A DNA stretch of 64,000 bases. Origin: Tetrapyrgos nigripes (taxonomy: Eukaryota; Basidiomycota; Agaricomycetes; Agaricales; Campanellaceae). Shown here piece by piece: positions 32,440 to 44,000 of this stretch. Numbering within the stretch: the stretch's first letter is position 1; each line of letters begins with the position of its first letter. Position numbers and translations under genes: made by a program. The stretch covers positions 186,001 to 250,000 of the forward strand of contig JAACJM010000027.1 in the NCBI GenBank assembly GCA_013368315.1, in the 5' to 3' direction. The notes under the pieces were generated by a model. The model had not been told where the DNA came from and searched no databases. It was given only the letters and a program-made list of their open reading frames with translations.

Positions 32440-34637
32440 TACTAGTCATGTACTGATAATTTTGATATCCAATCCTCCTTTTGAAATCTCAGTTACGAGT
32501 AATTACTGCCAGTTCAAAGTTTCTCTGTACGTTGACGAGACGCAAATTTACAAGATTGATAAATGAAAAGCAAACAACTCGTGATACCAAAAGTAGATGA
32601 TGCAAGGGAGAACTTGAAGGAGAAATCGGTGGTAATTGGTTTGAAAGCCCAAGAGGCATCGATATGAGAATCTATCAGCCCGAGCGGGTGAGCGTGGGGA
32701 TATGAAGAAATATGACGGTCCTCACCTACGGATGCCACGAGAGATCCAGCTCGATATTAAGATGATGCAGAGTGCAGAAAGAAACCAAAGAACTTTTGAA
32801 CATCTCAAGCTTCATGTCTCTCATAGCATCTTCCTCGTCGCCCATGAGGTATCCGAAATCAATTTGTACCTTCTGGAGTGGTCTGATGCGGCTCGAGGCT
32901 TGCTCATCCATGAAGATACCGCTCCGAGACTCTATCACTTCGGTCATCAAGACAAGATTAAGAGGGAGGAAGTCTTCCCATGGCTGCCAATCGAGTTCCA
33001 GAGTCGTCAAATCTGGTACCAAAACCAATGACTGATTTTGGGAGTAGACTAGACTATGGAGGAAATCATCTGTGATGGAGGCGATTTGTTGAAGGTGAAG
33101 TTCCAGAAGGGAAGGGATGTGTCGTAGGACATTAGAAAATCCACTGTCAATATTCTGAACGCTAATGGTAAGTTGCTGCAGAGGAGGGAAAGAGCGTCGA
33201 ATGAATAAAATGCAGGAGGAGTAATCTGGAAACGGGACCAGCATGGTTGGCATGATGAATATTTGCATGCTGGGTGCGTCGAGCAATCCGAGCAAACGAG
33301 CGGCATCATCAGGCACGAAACACTGAAGTTTCAGCGTTTGAACATGGGGCCATAAAATAGAAGTTCTATCCCCATCTTCTTCCTTGTCGTCTCCGTCTTC
33401 CTCATCTACGTCCTCTTCGATGAAAGATAAAACCAAGGTGACTTCAACCGCCCGAGCAAGGCGTCGCAGAACTGCAAATGTGTTCCGCCATGATGACATC
33501 CCGTCGAGAAAAAGACTGTCGAGCTGCGACCATGGAATCCCAAGGATGTGTGGATTCGCCATCCCAGATAATTTAACCTGTCTCAAGGCATCAGCGGATG
33601 AAAAAGGGCCTTTGAAATACCGGGGAATGGCGGGAGCTATTTCAGGTTCGGTGTCGCAGGAGATGTTAAGAAACTGGAGGGAGCGGAAAGGCATTGGTGT
33701 AAGGCTGAACATCATAAGCGTGTCGAGAGCTTCAGCAGAGAATGTGAGATGTCTCCATCGTGGTGCATGTACAAGAAGCATGGCCAATATACCATGTTCA
33801 TCCGACGGCACCTGTTCAAGAATAAGATCCAAAGAAACATCTCTCGACCTCTCGAGCTGAAGGAGCAGATGTGGCGCCCTTCTAATTTCGGACGAATAAT
33901 CCCCGAATCTGAAATGAATATGGCTCCACAGGAGAGGTAAAGACAGACTGAGAGACCTCCAACGACCACACACATGACTCAAGGTCCAGGGAGCCTGCTG
34001 GAAGCTTGCAATGTCATTAAAAGGATAATTATAGGTCGCCTCCCAGTGGTAGGATTCATATTGGTCTTCGTATTCAATTCGGTTGACGACAGAGAAAATC
34101 TCTGCTAAAACGTCATTCGGTACCCGCCTCATCGGAGTCAGAATGAGCTTGTATTGAACGATCATGCCCTCAAGGTCTGAGCGCTCTCGCCTCGAGTTGG
34201 CAAGCCTCGACAGGGTAGCTCCAAGTTGGGCTATCAGGATGGCAACTTCGGAATCTAGGGGCGGGTCGTTGGACTTCAGAAGATCTTCAAAACGGCTAGG
34301 AGCGATGGCGGAGTCCAGAAGGGTATCCATTTTCGGGGTTTGGGCTGCAAGTGGGCTAACGAATCCTTTAGAGCTCGATAATACCTTAAGGACTGAGAAT
34401 AATCACCTCTATTGCTGTCGAGAGAGAAAGAGCTGGATGATGTGGGATGATGATGGTTCGAAGTGAAGTCTTCAACGAACACATGACCGACTTCAGCAAC
34501 CACATGACGCGTAGTACCTTCTCGGAGCCAATGTCCGTTACCCAACCTCCCAGTCTCCTTGAAGGGCATCCTCTCTTTCAGGTGTCTCCGTTGGTTGCCT
34601 ATGTTCACCTCTGCTCTGTCGACATCAGGGTATACTC
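32440..34637. repeat. Segmental duplication, copy B
   Basis: Counterpart of 26569-28795 in the same orientation. It lacks the 1.1-kb TIR insertion and keeps an intact F-box reading frame. Nucleotide differences are frequent, so the duplication is not very recent. Confidence 0.85.
32726..34330 (-). CDS. F-box-like protein with leucine-rich repeats, copy B
   Basis: A single uninterrupted exon of 534 residues. Residues 1-60 are helical (APSRFEDLLKS, LDSEVAILIAQL). About residues 70-150 form the F-box-like segment: MRRVPNDVLAEIFSVV, then TLSHVCGRWRSLSLSLPLLW. The rest contains leucine-rich repeat-like strands (LRQVKLSGMANPHILGI, LWPHVQTLKLQCF, LLELHLQQI, LVLVPDLTTLEL) with an acidic insert (EEDVDEEDGDDKEEDGD, near residue 320). 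Such proteins are expected to bind Skp1 and present substrates for ubiquitylation; the partner is unknown. The start at 34330 is shared with the paralogue at 28489 and the fragment at 15538. Nothing in it suggests decay. Confidence 0.88.
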   Translation of the reverse strand: MDTLLDSAIAPSRFEDLLKSNDPPLDSEVAILIAQLGATLSRLANSRRERSDLEGMIVQYKLILTPMRRVPNDVLAEIFSVVNRIEYEDQYESYHWEATYNYPFNDIASFQQAPWTLSHVCGRWRSLSLSLPLLWSHIHFRFGDYSSEIRRAPHLLLQLERSRDVSLDLILEQVPSDEHGILAMLLVHAPRWRHLTFSAEALDTLMMFSLTPMPFRSLQFLNISCDTEPEIAPAIPRYFKGPFSSADALRQVKLSGMANPHILGIPWSQLDSLFLDGMSSWRNTFAVLRRLARAVEVTLVLSFIEEDVDEEDGDDKEEDGDRTSILWPHVQTLKLQCFVPDDAARLLGLLDAPSMQIFIMPTMLVPFPDYSSCILFIRRSFPPLQQLTISVQNIDSGFSNVLRHIPSLLELHLQQIASITDDFLHSLVYSQNQSLVLVPDLTTLELDWQPWEDFLPLNLVLMTEVIESRSGIFMDEQASSRIRPLQKVQIDFGYLMGDEEDAMRDMKLEMFKSSLVSFCTLHHLNIELDLSWHP

Positions 34638-35032
34638 TTGACCATAGAGAGCGACCCGGCTTACCACTCACGCTCAACGCAGGTAGTCTGCGCCTCTAGC
34701 ATGACCTCCATCTTCTTAAAGTCTTCTTCATCTCGTACCTTCTTGCTCTTTGATATCCTCTTCATCTTTCAGGCAAGTCGGCCGGGACTGCCTCTTCCAC
34801 TTACGAGATGGCAGTGTAGCATGGAAGATGATGACGCGAAAACTGGATTCAGATATCGAACTACCAGTATTGAAAAATACTCATTAGTAGACAATAGTCA
34901 GTGAATACTCTTCCGAGAGAAGTGATTCATGGGATCTAAAGCAAAGCATTCAGGATGGCCTTCAGAATTAATCGGCTCTTTCCATTTCTAACATCTCATC
35001 ATCCAAATCCACTCAGGCTATACTATCCATTA
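34638..35032. other. No recognisable gene
   Basis: A short spacer between the duplicated F-box block and the 3' end of the DUF6533 gene. Nothing recognised. Confidence 0.4.
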
Positions 35033-38000
35033 TTATACTGCGACTAGCTCGGCCGTTCCTCCTCTCAGACTTGAGACCGTTTCAACTTCTAGATTACGAC
35101 TTGCAGACCATGTCGTAGTGGGAAAAAAATCGATATCAATGAGCCTTTGAGAGGAGACAATTCCTTCATCGACTGATTTATGAAGGTTGAGAATCATACG
35201 CGATACCATTATCCCAGAGACGTTGAGTGTGAATGTGAATAGGGGTTCTGTAGTGTAGGCCTGTGGTGGGGCCGAAGCGGAGGAAATTCAACAAACAGGA
35301 CGCAAAATGAATGTTCTGAATACCTACTTAATGAAGCAGCAAATATTCAGCATAGGGTGACCAGTCAGTAGAGCTCACCAAATAGAGGGCTGAGTGGAAA
35401 GCTAGTAGAGCTTAAATACGAGTTGCTTGTAGAGCAGATAGAACTGGATATTGTTCTGTAGTATCTATGACTTTACAGAGAGCTTTTATACTAGATAAAG
35501 AGCATGTAATTACTAATATCTACATTGTCCATGGACATACCTAAAGACTAAGAGGATATTGCCATTGGCCATATTGCTATCTACAGAGATATCACTACAT
35601 AGTAGAAGATAAGAGTAATGTCCAGAGAATGTCCTGGAGGACTAGCATACTTATAACTACGTAGAAGTTTCATAATAACTCCATATAGAATCATAGTTAC
35701 TATACATGGAAGGTATATATTTCAACACTCCCCCTTGCTTTAGATGCGGACTTAAGTACAGCATTGTAAGCGCACATCAAGGATTAAATGATTCTTGCAT
35801 GAGCATAAACATAATGGAATGCGAATAGTATCCACTTTGAAAATCTTGATGGTTGTTTCCAACCCATAAGTATATTTAAGAATCAAAGAATAGTCCTAAC
35901 TCATTTCGGAATTTAAGAAACTTAATGTGCCCAAGATTCTTCATTAGAAGGTCTGCACAATTTTCGTTTCCAGGAGTAAAATAGAGTTGGATCTTTTTAG
36001 ACTCCTGAATCAGTTCTCTTATAAAATGGTAACATATATCAATATGCTTCAATCTTGATTCAGTGATAGGATTTTGACTAATAAAGATCGAGCCTTGATT
36101 GTCACCAACAATAGGAACATGACTCAATTTAAAACCAATTTCTTTTAATAGAGTTTTAATCCATAGAGCCTGTTTTGCACATTCACAAAGTGCCATGTAC
36201 TCGGCTTCAGTGGAGGACAATGCAACAGTTTTTTGTTTTCAACTTGACCAGCAGATTGAGCCCTGTGCAAGCTCAAATATAAAGCCAGTCTGTGAATGAC
36301 GATTATCTCTATCTTGTGCCCAGTCACTATCACAAAAACCTATAAGACCACTAGATTTAGATCCATCATAGATGAGTCTATAATGTTTTGTAGAAAGCAA
36401 ATATCTAATGATGTACATAGCTTTCTTCAGATGATCTGGCAAGGGATTTGCTGAATATATTGACAATTTGATAACAGCAAAAGCTATATCAGGGCAAGTA
36501 CCAAGCATAAGATAAAGGATCGAGCCAATCACTTGTTGGAACAAAGTTCTAACTTTGGTACCAACATTTCCATCGTGTGCTAAAGGAATATATGACTGTG
36601 GCATAGGCGTCGTTGTGTGCTTCATATTCTCAGCACCAAAACGTTTGATGACTTTATTCAAATAGTCTTCTTGATCGAGAGTAAGAATACTCTTCTTTCG
36701 ATCACGTTTTATGCGCATGCCTAAAAATTCCTTTGCATCTCCGAGATCATGAGATTCCCATTTATCCATGAATTGATTCAGTAATCTGTTTAATAATTTC
36801 AGATCTGAACCCATCCACAACGCATCGTCTACATATATGATGGCTATTATGGTTTTGCCATTCATACAGTAAATATATACGCCGGCATCTGAATGTAAGC
36901 GCTTAAAGCCTAAAGATTGCATATACTTTGTGCATTCAGTCCACCAGGCTAAGCTTGCTTGTTTCAGACCATAAAGTGCCTTGTGTAACCTTCAAACCTT
37001 GCTTCTGTCCTGACTAACAAAGCCATCAGGCTGCATCATATAGATTTCTTCGTCAAGAAGTCCATAGAGAAAAGCACTTTTCATGTCTAGTGCCTTGATC
37101 TCCCAATTCTCTATAGCAGCAATGGCAAGTAACAGTCTAACCATTTCGAAGCGGATTACTGGACTGAATACATTGTTATAATCAATTCCTTCTGTTTGGG
37201 AAAAACCCTTTGCAACAAGTCTTGCACGTTTTGTTTTGTTTGATTTAATATTGAATACCCAACGATGTCAAGAACGTTGTCACTTACCAATAACCACCCA
37301 AGTCACACAATGGGTCCAATAGACAATCCAATAGATTGACGAATTAAAGACAAGACAATATCAAGAGAGACGAGATAGACGAGATGATAGAGACGAGATA
37401 GAGATAGAGAGATAGAAAGAGACGAGGAAAGGTGAGTTAACTGCGGACTTATACTCGGTACTGCATTATGCCAGGAGAGCGGAGTGGAACCAGAGCTCGA
37501 CACTGCACTGTACTAGTAGAACGGAGGAGAGACAAAGTGAACAGACTAAGGGACTAACTACAAGTCCTGTGGTATATGTATCTAGGAAGTGAATATGCGG
37601 GAATGTCCATGGAGATAGGTATCGGAGGAGATAAGTATCGTAGATCAATGATGGTGACTACGGACAAGGGTAACGATGATGGAACGATGGACGGATGGTA
37701 GTGATAGATGATGATGGTCAGGATGTAAGGACGTAGACAAGAGGACAATAGATGCTGATGGTCAGGATGTAGAGATGAGTATGTCCATGGAGATCATGGA
37801 GATAGGAATCAGAGATGTAGATCGAGTGATGATAAGTATAGATCAGGAGACAACAGCGGGAAACGATGGAAACGATAAAGGAAGTCAATACTAGGCCATG
37901 GAGTTAAGAAACTAATAGACTGTCGGTGAACAAGGAACAAGGAATGAAGCGATTCATGACAAACGACATCTGACTGGTTTACGACCTTTGGGAAGATCTA

Positions 38001-41000
38001 CCAATTCAAAGACATTTCGTTTTTTCAATTGATCAATCTCATACTGACAAGCTTCTTCCCATTGCTTTTTAAGATCCTTTGGAGCGTTCCTGAAATCATT
38101 GGTTGATGTCCAGTGCTGCACGAAGGTCTTATTCTCCCAATAGTCTATCAGATATTTTGTAACTTTATCTCTTTTATTTTTTGGATCTGGATCTCTATTG
38201 GTATCATGGTGATATGGATATTCATCCACTAAAGCAATAGGAGTATTGTGAATAAACAGAGGTGTCGCAGAGGAACTTCCTTGTTTATTATCTACAAATG
38301 CCTGCAATAAGAGATAATTTTGTAACCATACTCCCCCTTCACTGGAGGCAAATCCCTGTAAATCATCTGCCATACAGAGGTATTACAGTGACCATACAAC
38401 AAGTCATTCAATAAGTAATCCACCTTGTATTACAGAGGTATTACAGAGAGAAAAATTTTCCAGAGCAATGCTGTAAGACTGCTGTAAGACAAGTTGTATT
38501 ACAGGGACATTTCAGAGGCCAAATCCTTGTATATCCAGTGGCCTACATAGGGATTACAGCAAACTTACACCAAGCCATTCAACAAGTATTCTGCCTTGGA
38601 TTACAGAAGTATTACAGAGAGAAGAAATTTTGGGAACAATGCTGTAAGACTGCTGTAAGACAAGTTGGATTACAGGAACATTTCAGAGTGACATGGTGTC
38701 ACAGTAATACATTAGGTAATACAGCCAAGAAATACAGAAGTATTTCAGTGTGACAAAAGTGTGCAGGTAGCATCCAGATTGCGTGCAGGTTGCATCCAGA
38801 GTGCGTGCAGGTTGCGTCCAGGGTGCATGCAGGTTGCCTCCAGAGTGCGCGCAGGTTGCGTCCAGAGTGTGTGCAGGTTGCGTCCAGAGTCCAGGGTGCG
38901 CGCAGGTTGCATCCAGAGTGCGCGCAGGTTGCACCCAGAGTGCGTGCAGGTTGTGTCCAGGGTGCATGCAGGTTGCCTTCAGAGTGCACACAGGTTGCGT
39001 CCAGAGTGTGTGCAAGTTGCGTCCAGATTGTGTGCAAGTTGCGTCCAGAGTGCGTGCAGGTTGCGTCCAGGGCAGAGTCCAGAATGCATGCAGGTTGTGT
39101 GGTTGCGTCCAGGGTGCACACAGGTGGCATCCAGAGTGCGCGCAGGTTGCGTCCAGAGTGCGTGCAGGTTGGGTCCAGGGTGCGCGCAGGTTGGGTCCAG
39201 GGTGTGTGCAGGTTGCGTCCAGGGTGCGCGCAGCGTGCGTCCAGGGTGCGTGCAGGTTGCGTCCAGATTGCACGCAGGTTGCGTCCAGAGTGCGCACAGG
39301 TTGCATCCAGAGTGCGCGCAGGTTGCGCCCAGAGTGTGCGCAGGTTGCGCCCAGAGTGTGCGCAGGTTGCGCCCAGAGTGTGCGCAGGTTGCGCCCAGAG
39401 TGTGCGCAGGTTGCGCCCAGAGTGTGCGCAGGTTGCGCCCAGAGTGTGCGCAGGTTGCGCCCAGAGTGTGCGCAGGTTGCGCCCAGAGTGTGCGCAGGTT
39501 GCGCCCAGAGTGTGCGCAGGTTGCGCCCAGAGTGCGCGCAGGTTGCGTCCAGGGTGCGCGCAGGTTGCGTCCAGAGTGCACGCAGGTTGCATCCAGACTG
39601 CGTGCAGGTTGTGTCCAGAGTGCGTGCAGGCTGCGTCCAGAGTGCACGCAGGTTGCGTCCAGAGTGTGTGCAGGTTGCGTCCAGAGTGTGTGCAGGTTGC
39701 GCCCAGAGTGCGTGAAGGTTGTGTCCAGAGTGCGTGCAGGTTGCGTCCAGAGTGTGTGCAGGTTGTGTCTAGAGTGCGCGCAGGTTGCGCCCAGAGTGCG
39801 CGCAGGTTGCGTCCAGAGTGCGCGCAGGTTGCGTCCAGAGTGCGTGCAGGTTGCGTCCAGAGTGCGCGCAGGTTGCGCCCAGAGTGCACGCAGGTTGCGT
39901 TGAGGGTGCGCGCAGGTTGTGTCCAGGGTGCGCGCAGGTTGCGTCCAGATTGTGTGCAGGTTGCGTCCAGAGTGCGCGCAGGTTGCGCCCAGAGACCTGC
40001 GTGCACCGCAACCTGCGCACACCCTAAATGGAACCTGCGCGCACCATGGGCGCAACCTGTGCGCAATCTGGATGCAACCTGCACGCACTCTGGGGGCAAC
40101 CTGCGCGCACCCTGGACGCAACCTGCGCGCACTCTGGACGCAACCTGCGCGCACTCTGGACGCAACCTGCACGCACTCTGGACGCAACCTGCGTGCACTC
40201 TGGATGCAACCAGCGCGCACTCTGGACGCAACCTGCGCGCACTCTGGACGCAACCTGCGTGCACTCTGGACGCAACCTGTGCGCACTCTGGACACAACCT
40301 GTGCGCACTCTGGACACAACCTGCGTGCACTCTGGACGCAACCTGCGCGCACTCTGGACGTAACCTGTGCACACTCTGGACGCAACCTGCACGCACCCTG
40401 GACGCAACCTGCGCACACTCTTTGTTCTAAAACATCTTGTTCAAGAAACTCCGCAATTTCTCCACTAGGTCCTGGTTCTGTTTCAGATTGATCTTCATTG
40501 TCACTCTCTTCTCTGACTTTAGAAGTCGATGGAGTTTGATCTGTTACAGTTTGTGAACCAGTAGCACGAGATTGAGAACGAGTTACTCTCGGAGTTACTC
40601 TAGTCCATCCACCCCGTGGTATGTCTCTACTGTGTTGCATGTTCGGATCTGTAATTCTCCAATTTGGTCTAGATTGACGATCTGAAGATCTAGTCTGATT
40701 TGGATTAGGTTCTCTATTTATAAATCTACCAGTAGTTAAATCGATGTTTCATGGATTAACTGGTTGAGGACCTTGTACAGGTACAGGATCAGCAGGTACT
40801 TGAGCAGGTGGTTCTGGTGCAGGTGGTGGAGTTGGTTCACGAGATTGTATAGATTCTGTTTCGGAGTCATTTGGATCAGAAGGTTGGTGTGCACCAGGAT
40901 CATGGTCTTCAGAAGTAGCATCCGAACCATTTCCATCATCAATAATTTGATGATCACCATTACCTGATCATCAAATTGATCTCGGAACAGGTCATCTAAA

Positions 41001-44000
41001 TCGAGGGGTACTACAGGGTCAGGTGGGAGATTACGTCTCATGAATAACCAGGCTTTAGAACCTTTTTCATAACCAACAAAGATCATTAATTCCAATTTTG
41101 GGGAGAGTTTATTTACTCTTTTCTTTTCTGGGATGAATACATATGCAGCGCATCCCCAAGAACGGAAGTAAGATACATCTGGTTTCTTTTTGTACCACAA
41201 TTCAAAAGGAGTCTTCCATTTGAGTCGTTTTGTTGGTGTGCAACATGCTACAAAAGTAGCTGTGGCAAGAGAAAATTCCCACCAATAAGGAGGTCCATTT
41301 GCATGATGGCGCATGGATTCTGACTTCTCGTTGAGTGTTCTAATTATTCTCTCAGCACAACCATTCTGTTGATGTATGTATGGGGCTGACATTTGTCTTA
41401 TAATGCCTTTTTCAGCAAGGAAGTTATCAAAATCTTTGTTCATAAACTCTGTTCCCAAATCTGATTGTAAAGTCTTTAGTTTTTTGCCAGTAGACTGTTC
41501 TGCCCAGGCAACGTACATTTTAAAAGACTTGAAGACATCAGATTTCCTTACTAAAAGGAAGGTTACAGGGAAAGAACTAAAGTCATCAAGAAAGACAACG
41601 AAATACTCGTACTTGTGATATGATATAGATGGTTGTTGTTTCACATCTGTATGCACAAGTTCTAATACTTCTGTAGCTCGCTTTTCTGACAAAGGATAAG
41701 ATTTCGATGGAGTCTTGCCTAAGGCACAGCCTCGACATACACTATGTTTAGGTACTTTAAAAGGTTTCAAGCCTTTAGTATTCTTTATGATATGAATTTC
41801 TACCGCCTTTCCAGCATGTCCATAGCAGTTATGCACGATGTCATAATCAGTAGGAGTAGATGATAAATTTGCTGACTCAGGAATGATTATCTTCGATTTG
41901 AGCCAATGCAAATTGTCTTTCCAATGCATTGGTAATAATGTCATCAGAAGACTTTGATCTACTTCTTTCCGAAACTCGGACTTGCCATCTCGTGAGATTT
42001 CATAGTATCCTTCACGAAGAATACATCCTTGAGATAACAAACGATGTGTGCATGTTGGTTGATAAAACACTGGGTATAGTTTTATAGTATGTTTGACTCC
42101 TTCTTCATTGATGTGTTCAATAAACACAGTTTCAACACCTTCAAGGTAAGTTTCAGATCTTTTATCAGCGATCTGAAGTGGAATTGGATTGGGTAACTTA
42201 TGGTACTGAGCAAAATCCATCAAATTGTTTGTAATATGAGTTGATGCACCTGAATCTGAAACCCAATAGGTTATTTCATCAGTGATCTTACTCTTACAAA
42301 TACTATTCAAAGGATACTTTTCACACGTTGGGCAATGTGCACGAGCAACAAAACTTTGTTCACAAATAAATACAGGCACATCATTTGTTTTAATAGTACA
42401 ATTGCCTATAGCCACTAGGGCTGTATGAGATTCACAATAGTCCGACGACATTGAGATCTGAGGCAATTGTATGAGTGCACTATTTTTATTAGAGGTGTGA
42501 AATACTTGCCAGAAAGCCATAGTTTCGTCTCCATCAATATAAATTTCCACATCTGATTCTGAACCAAGACTGACACCATCATCATCGGCAAGGTATCGAG
42601 ACAAAATGGAAACATTTATCACATCTGCCAGAGATGAGGGACTAGCTTCTTCTAAAGGTGCATCATAGTGAGGTTTCTTCGAAGTGTTTCCAGATTGATC
42701 AGGTTCTCTTTTCATATTCTCGAGGATTGGATCTGTGAACATGTGAGACATTCTGTCTTGCCACATTTTGAATGCAACACTCGGAGGAATATATTTAAAG
42801 GAACTTTCTTTGCTATGATCCGAAGATGTAGAATCTGATGATTCAAAAGAAGACAAACCTCGAACAGCCTTTCGCTTTCTACTTGAAGACGACGATGACG
42901 CTTTGGTATGATTAAAAGGTAGAGTGCGAATGAAATCGGGATATAGTGATGTATCATGAAATTGAGTGTCGATTGTAACACCATTTGTGCGCATAACAGA
43001 TTGAGCAGGAGTAGGCCAGTAAGCTCTCTCAATCAAGGAAGGAGGCTTTGAAGGAACTGGCTCACGTTTTTTAAACTGCTGTGGAATCCATTTGTGGGTG
43101 CGCATATCAGCCAAAGCTTTATTCATGATATAACAGCAGAAATACTCAACCTCTTCCTCGATTTGTTTCTGAATGGGACAGATAGTTCCTTCATGATCAA
43201 ACCATTGGTTTGTCATGTCTTCATCACCATTGAGATCCTCTTTTGCTCGAAGATAAGGTTCTGTATGAGTGCCATCAGAATTGTATGTGTAATCCCAAAT
43301 TTCGGCTAGCTTACGGGTCATTTGATGACGAGCTTCTACTCTGAGAAAACTTTCAAAATCAACTGTCTCCTGTGCGAGTTCATTGATCATGAGTCTCTCA
43401 TAATGAGTAAGAATGAAGTAACCCGAAATCGTTTGCGGTCTGACCTGTTTAGCTAAGTTCCACTTTACTCTTTCCTTCAAAGAAAAATCATTGTTCTCAT
43501 CTATAAAGCAATCTGATCGAACAAGCAGAAAGTTATGATAGGGAAGAAGTTCATAAATGGGTTGCTCACATGTCTCTGGTAGATCATCAGTATCACTGAT
43601 TTCTATAGGATCTAATGTGGCATTTATAAAAGGATTTGCCATAAAAGCGGTCACCATTAAAGGAGCATCATCATCAGAATCTGAATCAGCTTCGACTTCT
43701 GGATTAGCTAAATTAGCAGCACCTTTTTTGGAACCCTTCTTCTTCTTACTGCGACGAGTTTTCTTCTTCTTATCTCCCCCTTGATTCGCATCACCTGTTG
43801 TAACAGTTTTAGAAGGTTCCTGAGGTTTGGGTTGTTTACCCTTACCCTTGTCTTGGTTCTTCTGTTTAGAAGATCCAGCCTTCTGAGAGTTCCAATTGGG
43901 TGCAGAATCAAACTTTCATCTATCTCCAGTAATGCGGGTAAGAAGAGATGATTCAGAAGATTGACCAGTCCGTCGTTTGTACTCGACGAGAATCAGTTCT

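Noticed and set aside
38760..40424. CRISPR array
   Set aside because: The units are contiguous 22-bp repeats without unique spacers, in a eukaryotic retroelement.
38699..40640. Very long open frames (380-565 codons) on both strands with 22-residue repeats
   Set aside because: They are a by-product of a 22-bp tandem repeat lacking stops in every frame; no start context, intron or promoter supports a gene. Listed as a repeat instead.
9584..43918. UGA recoded as an amino acid in this genome
   Set aside because: The intact host genes use TGA normally as a stop (FAD oxidase, arylsulfotransferase-like) and read through no internal TGA; only decayed elements contain in-frame TGA.
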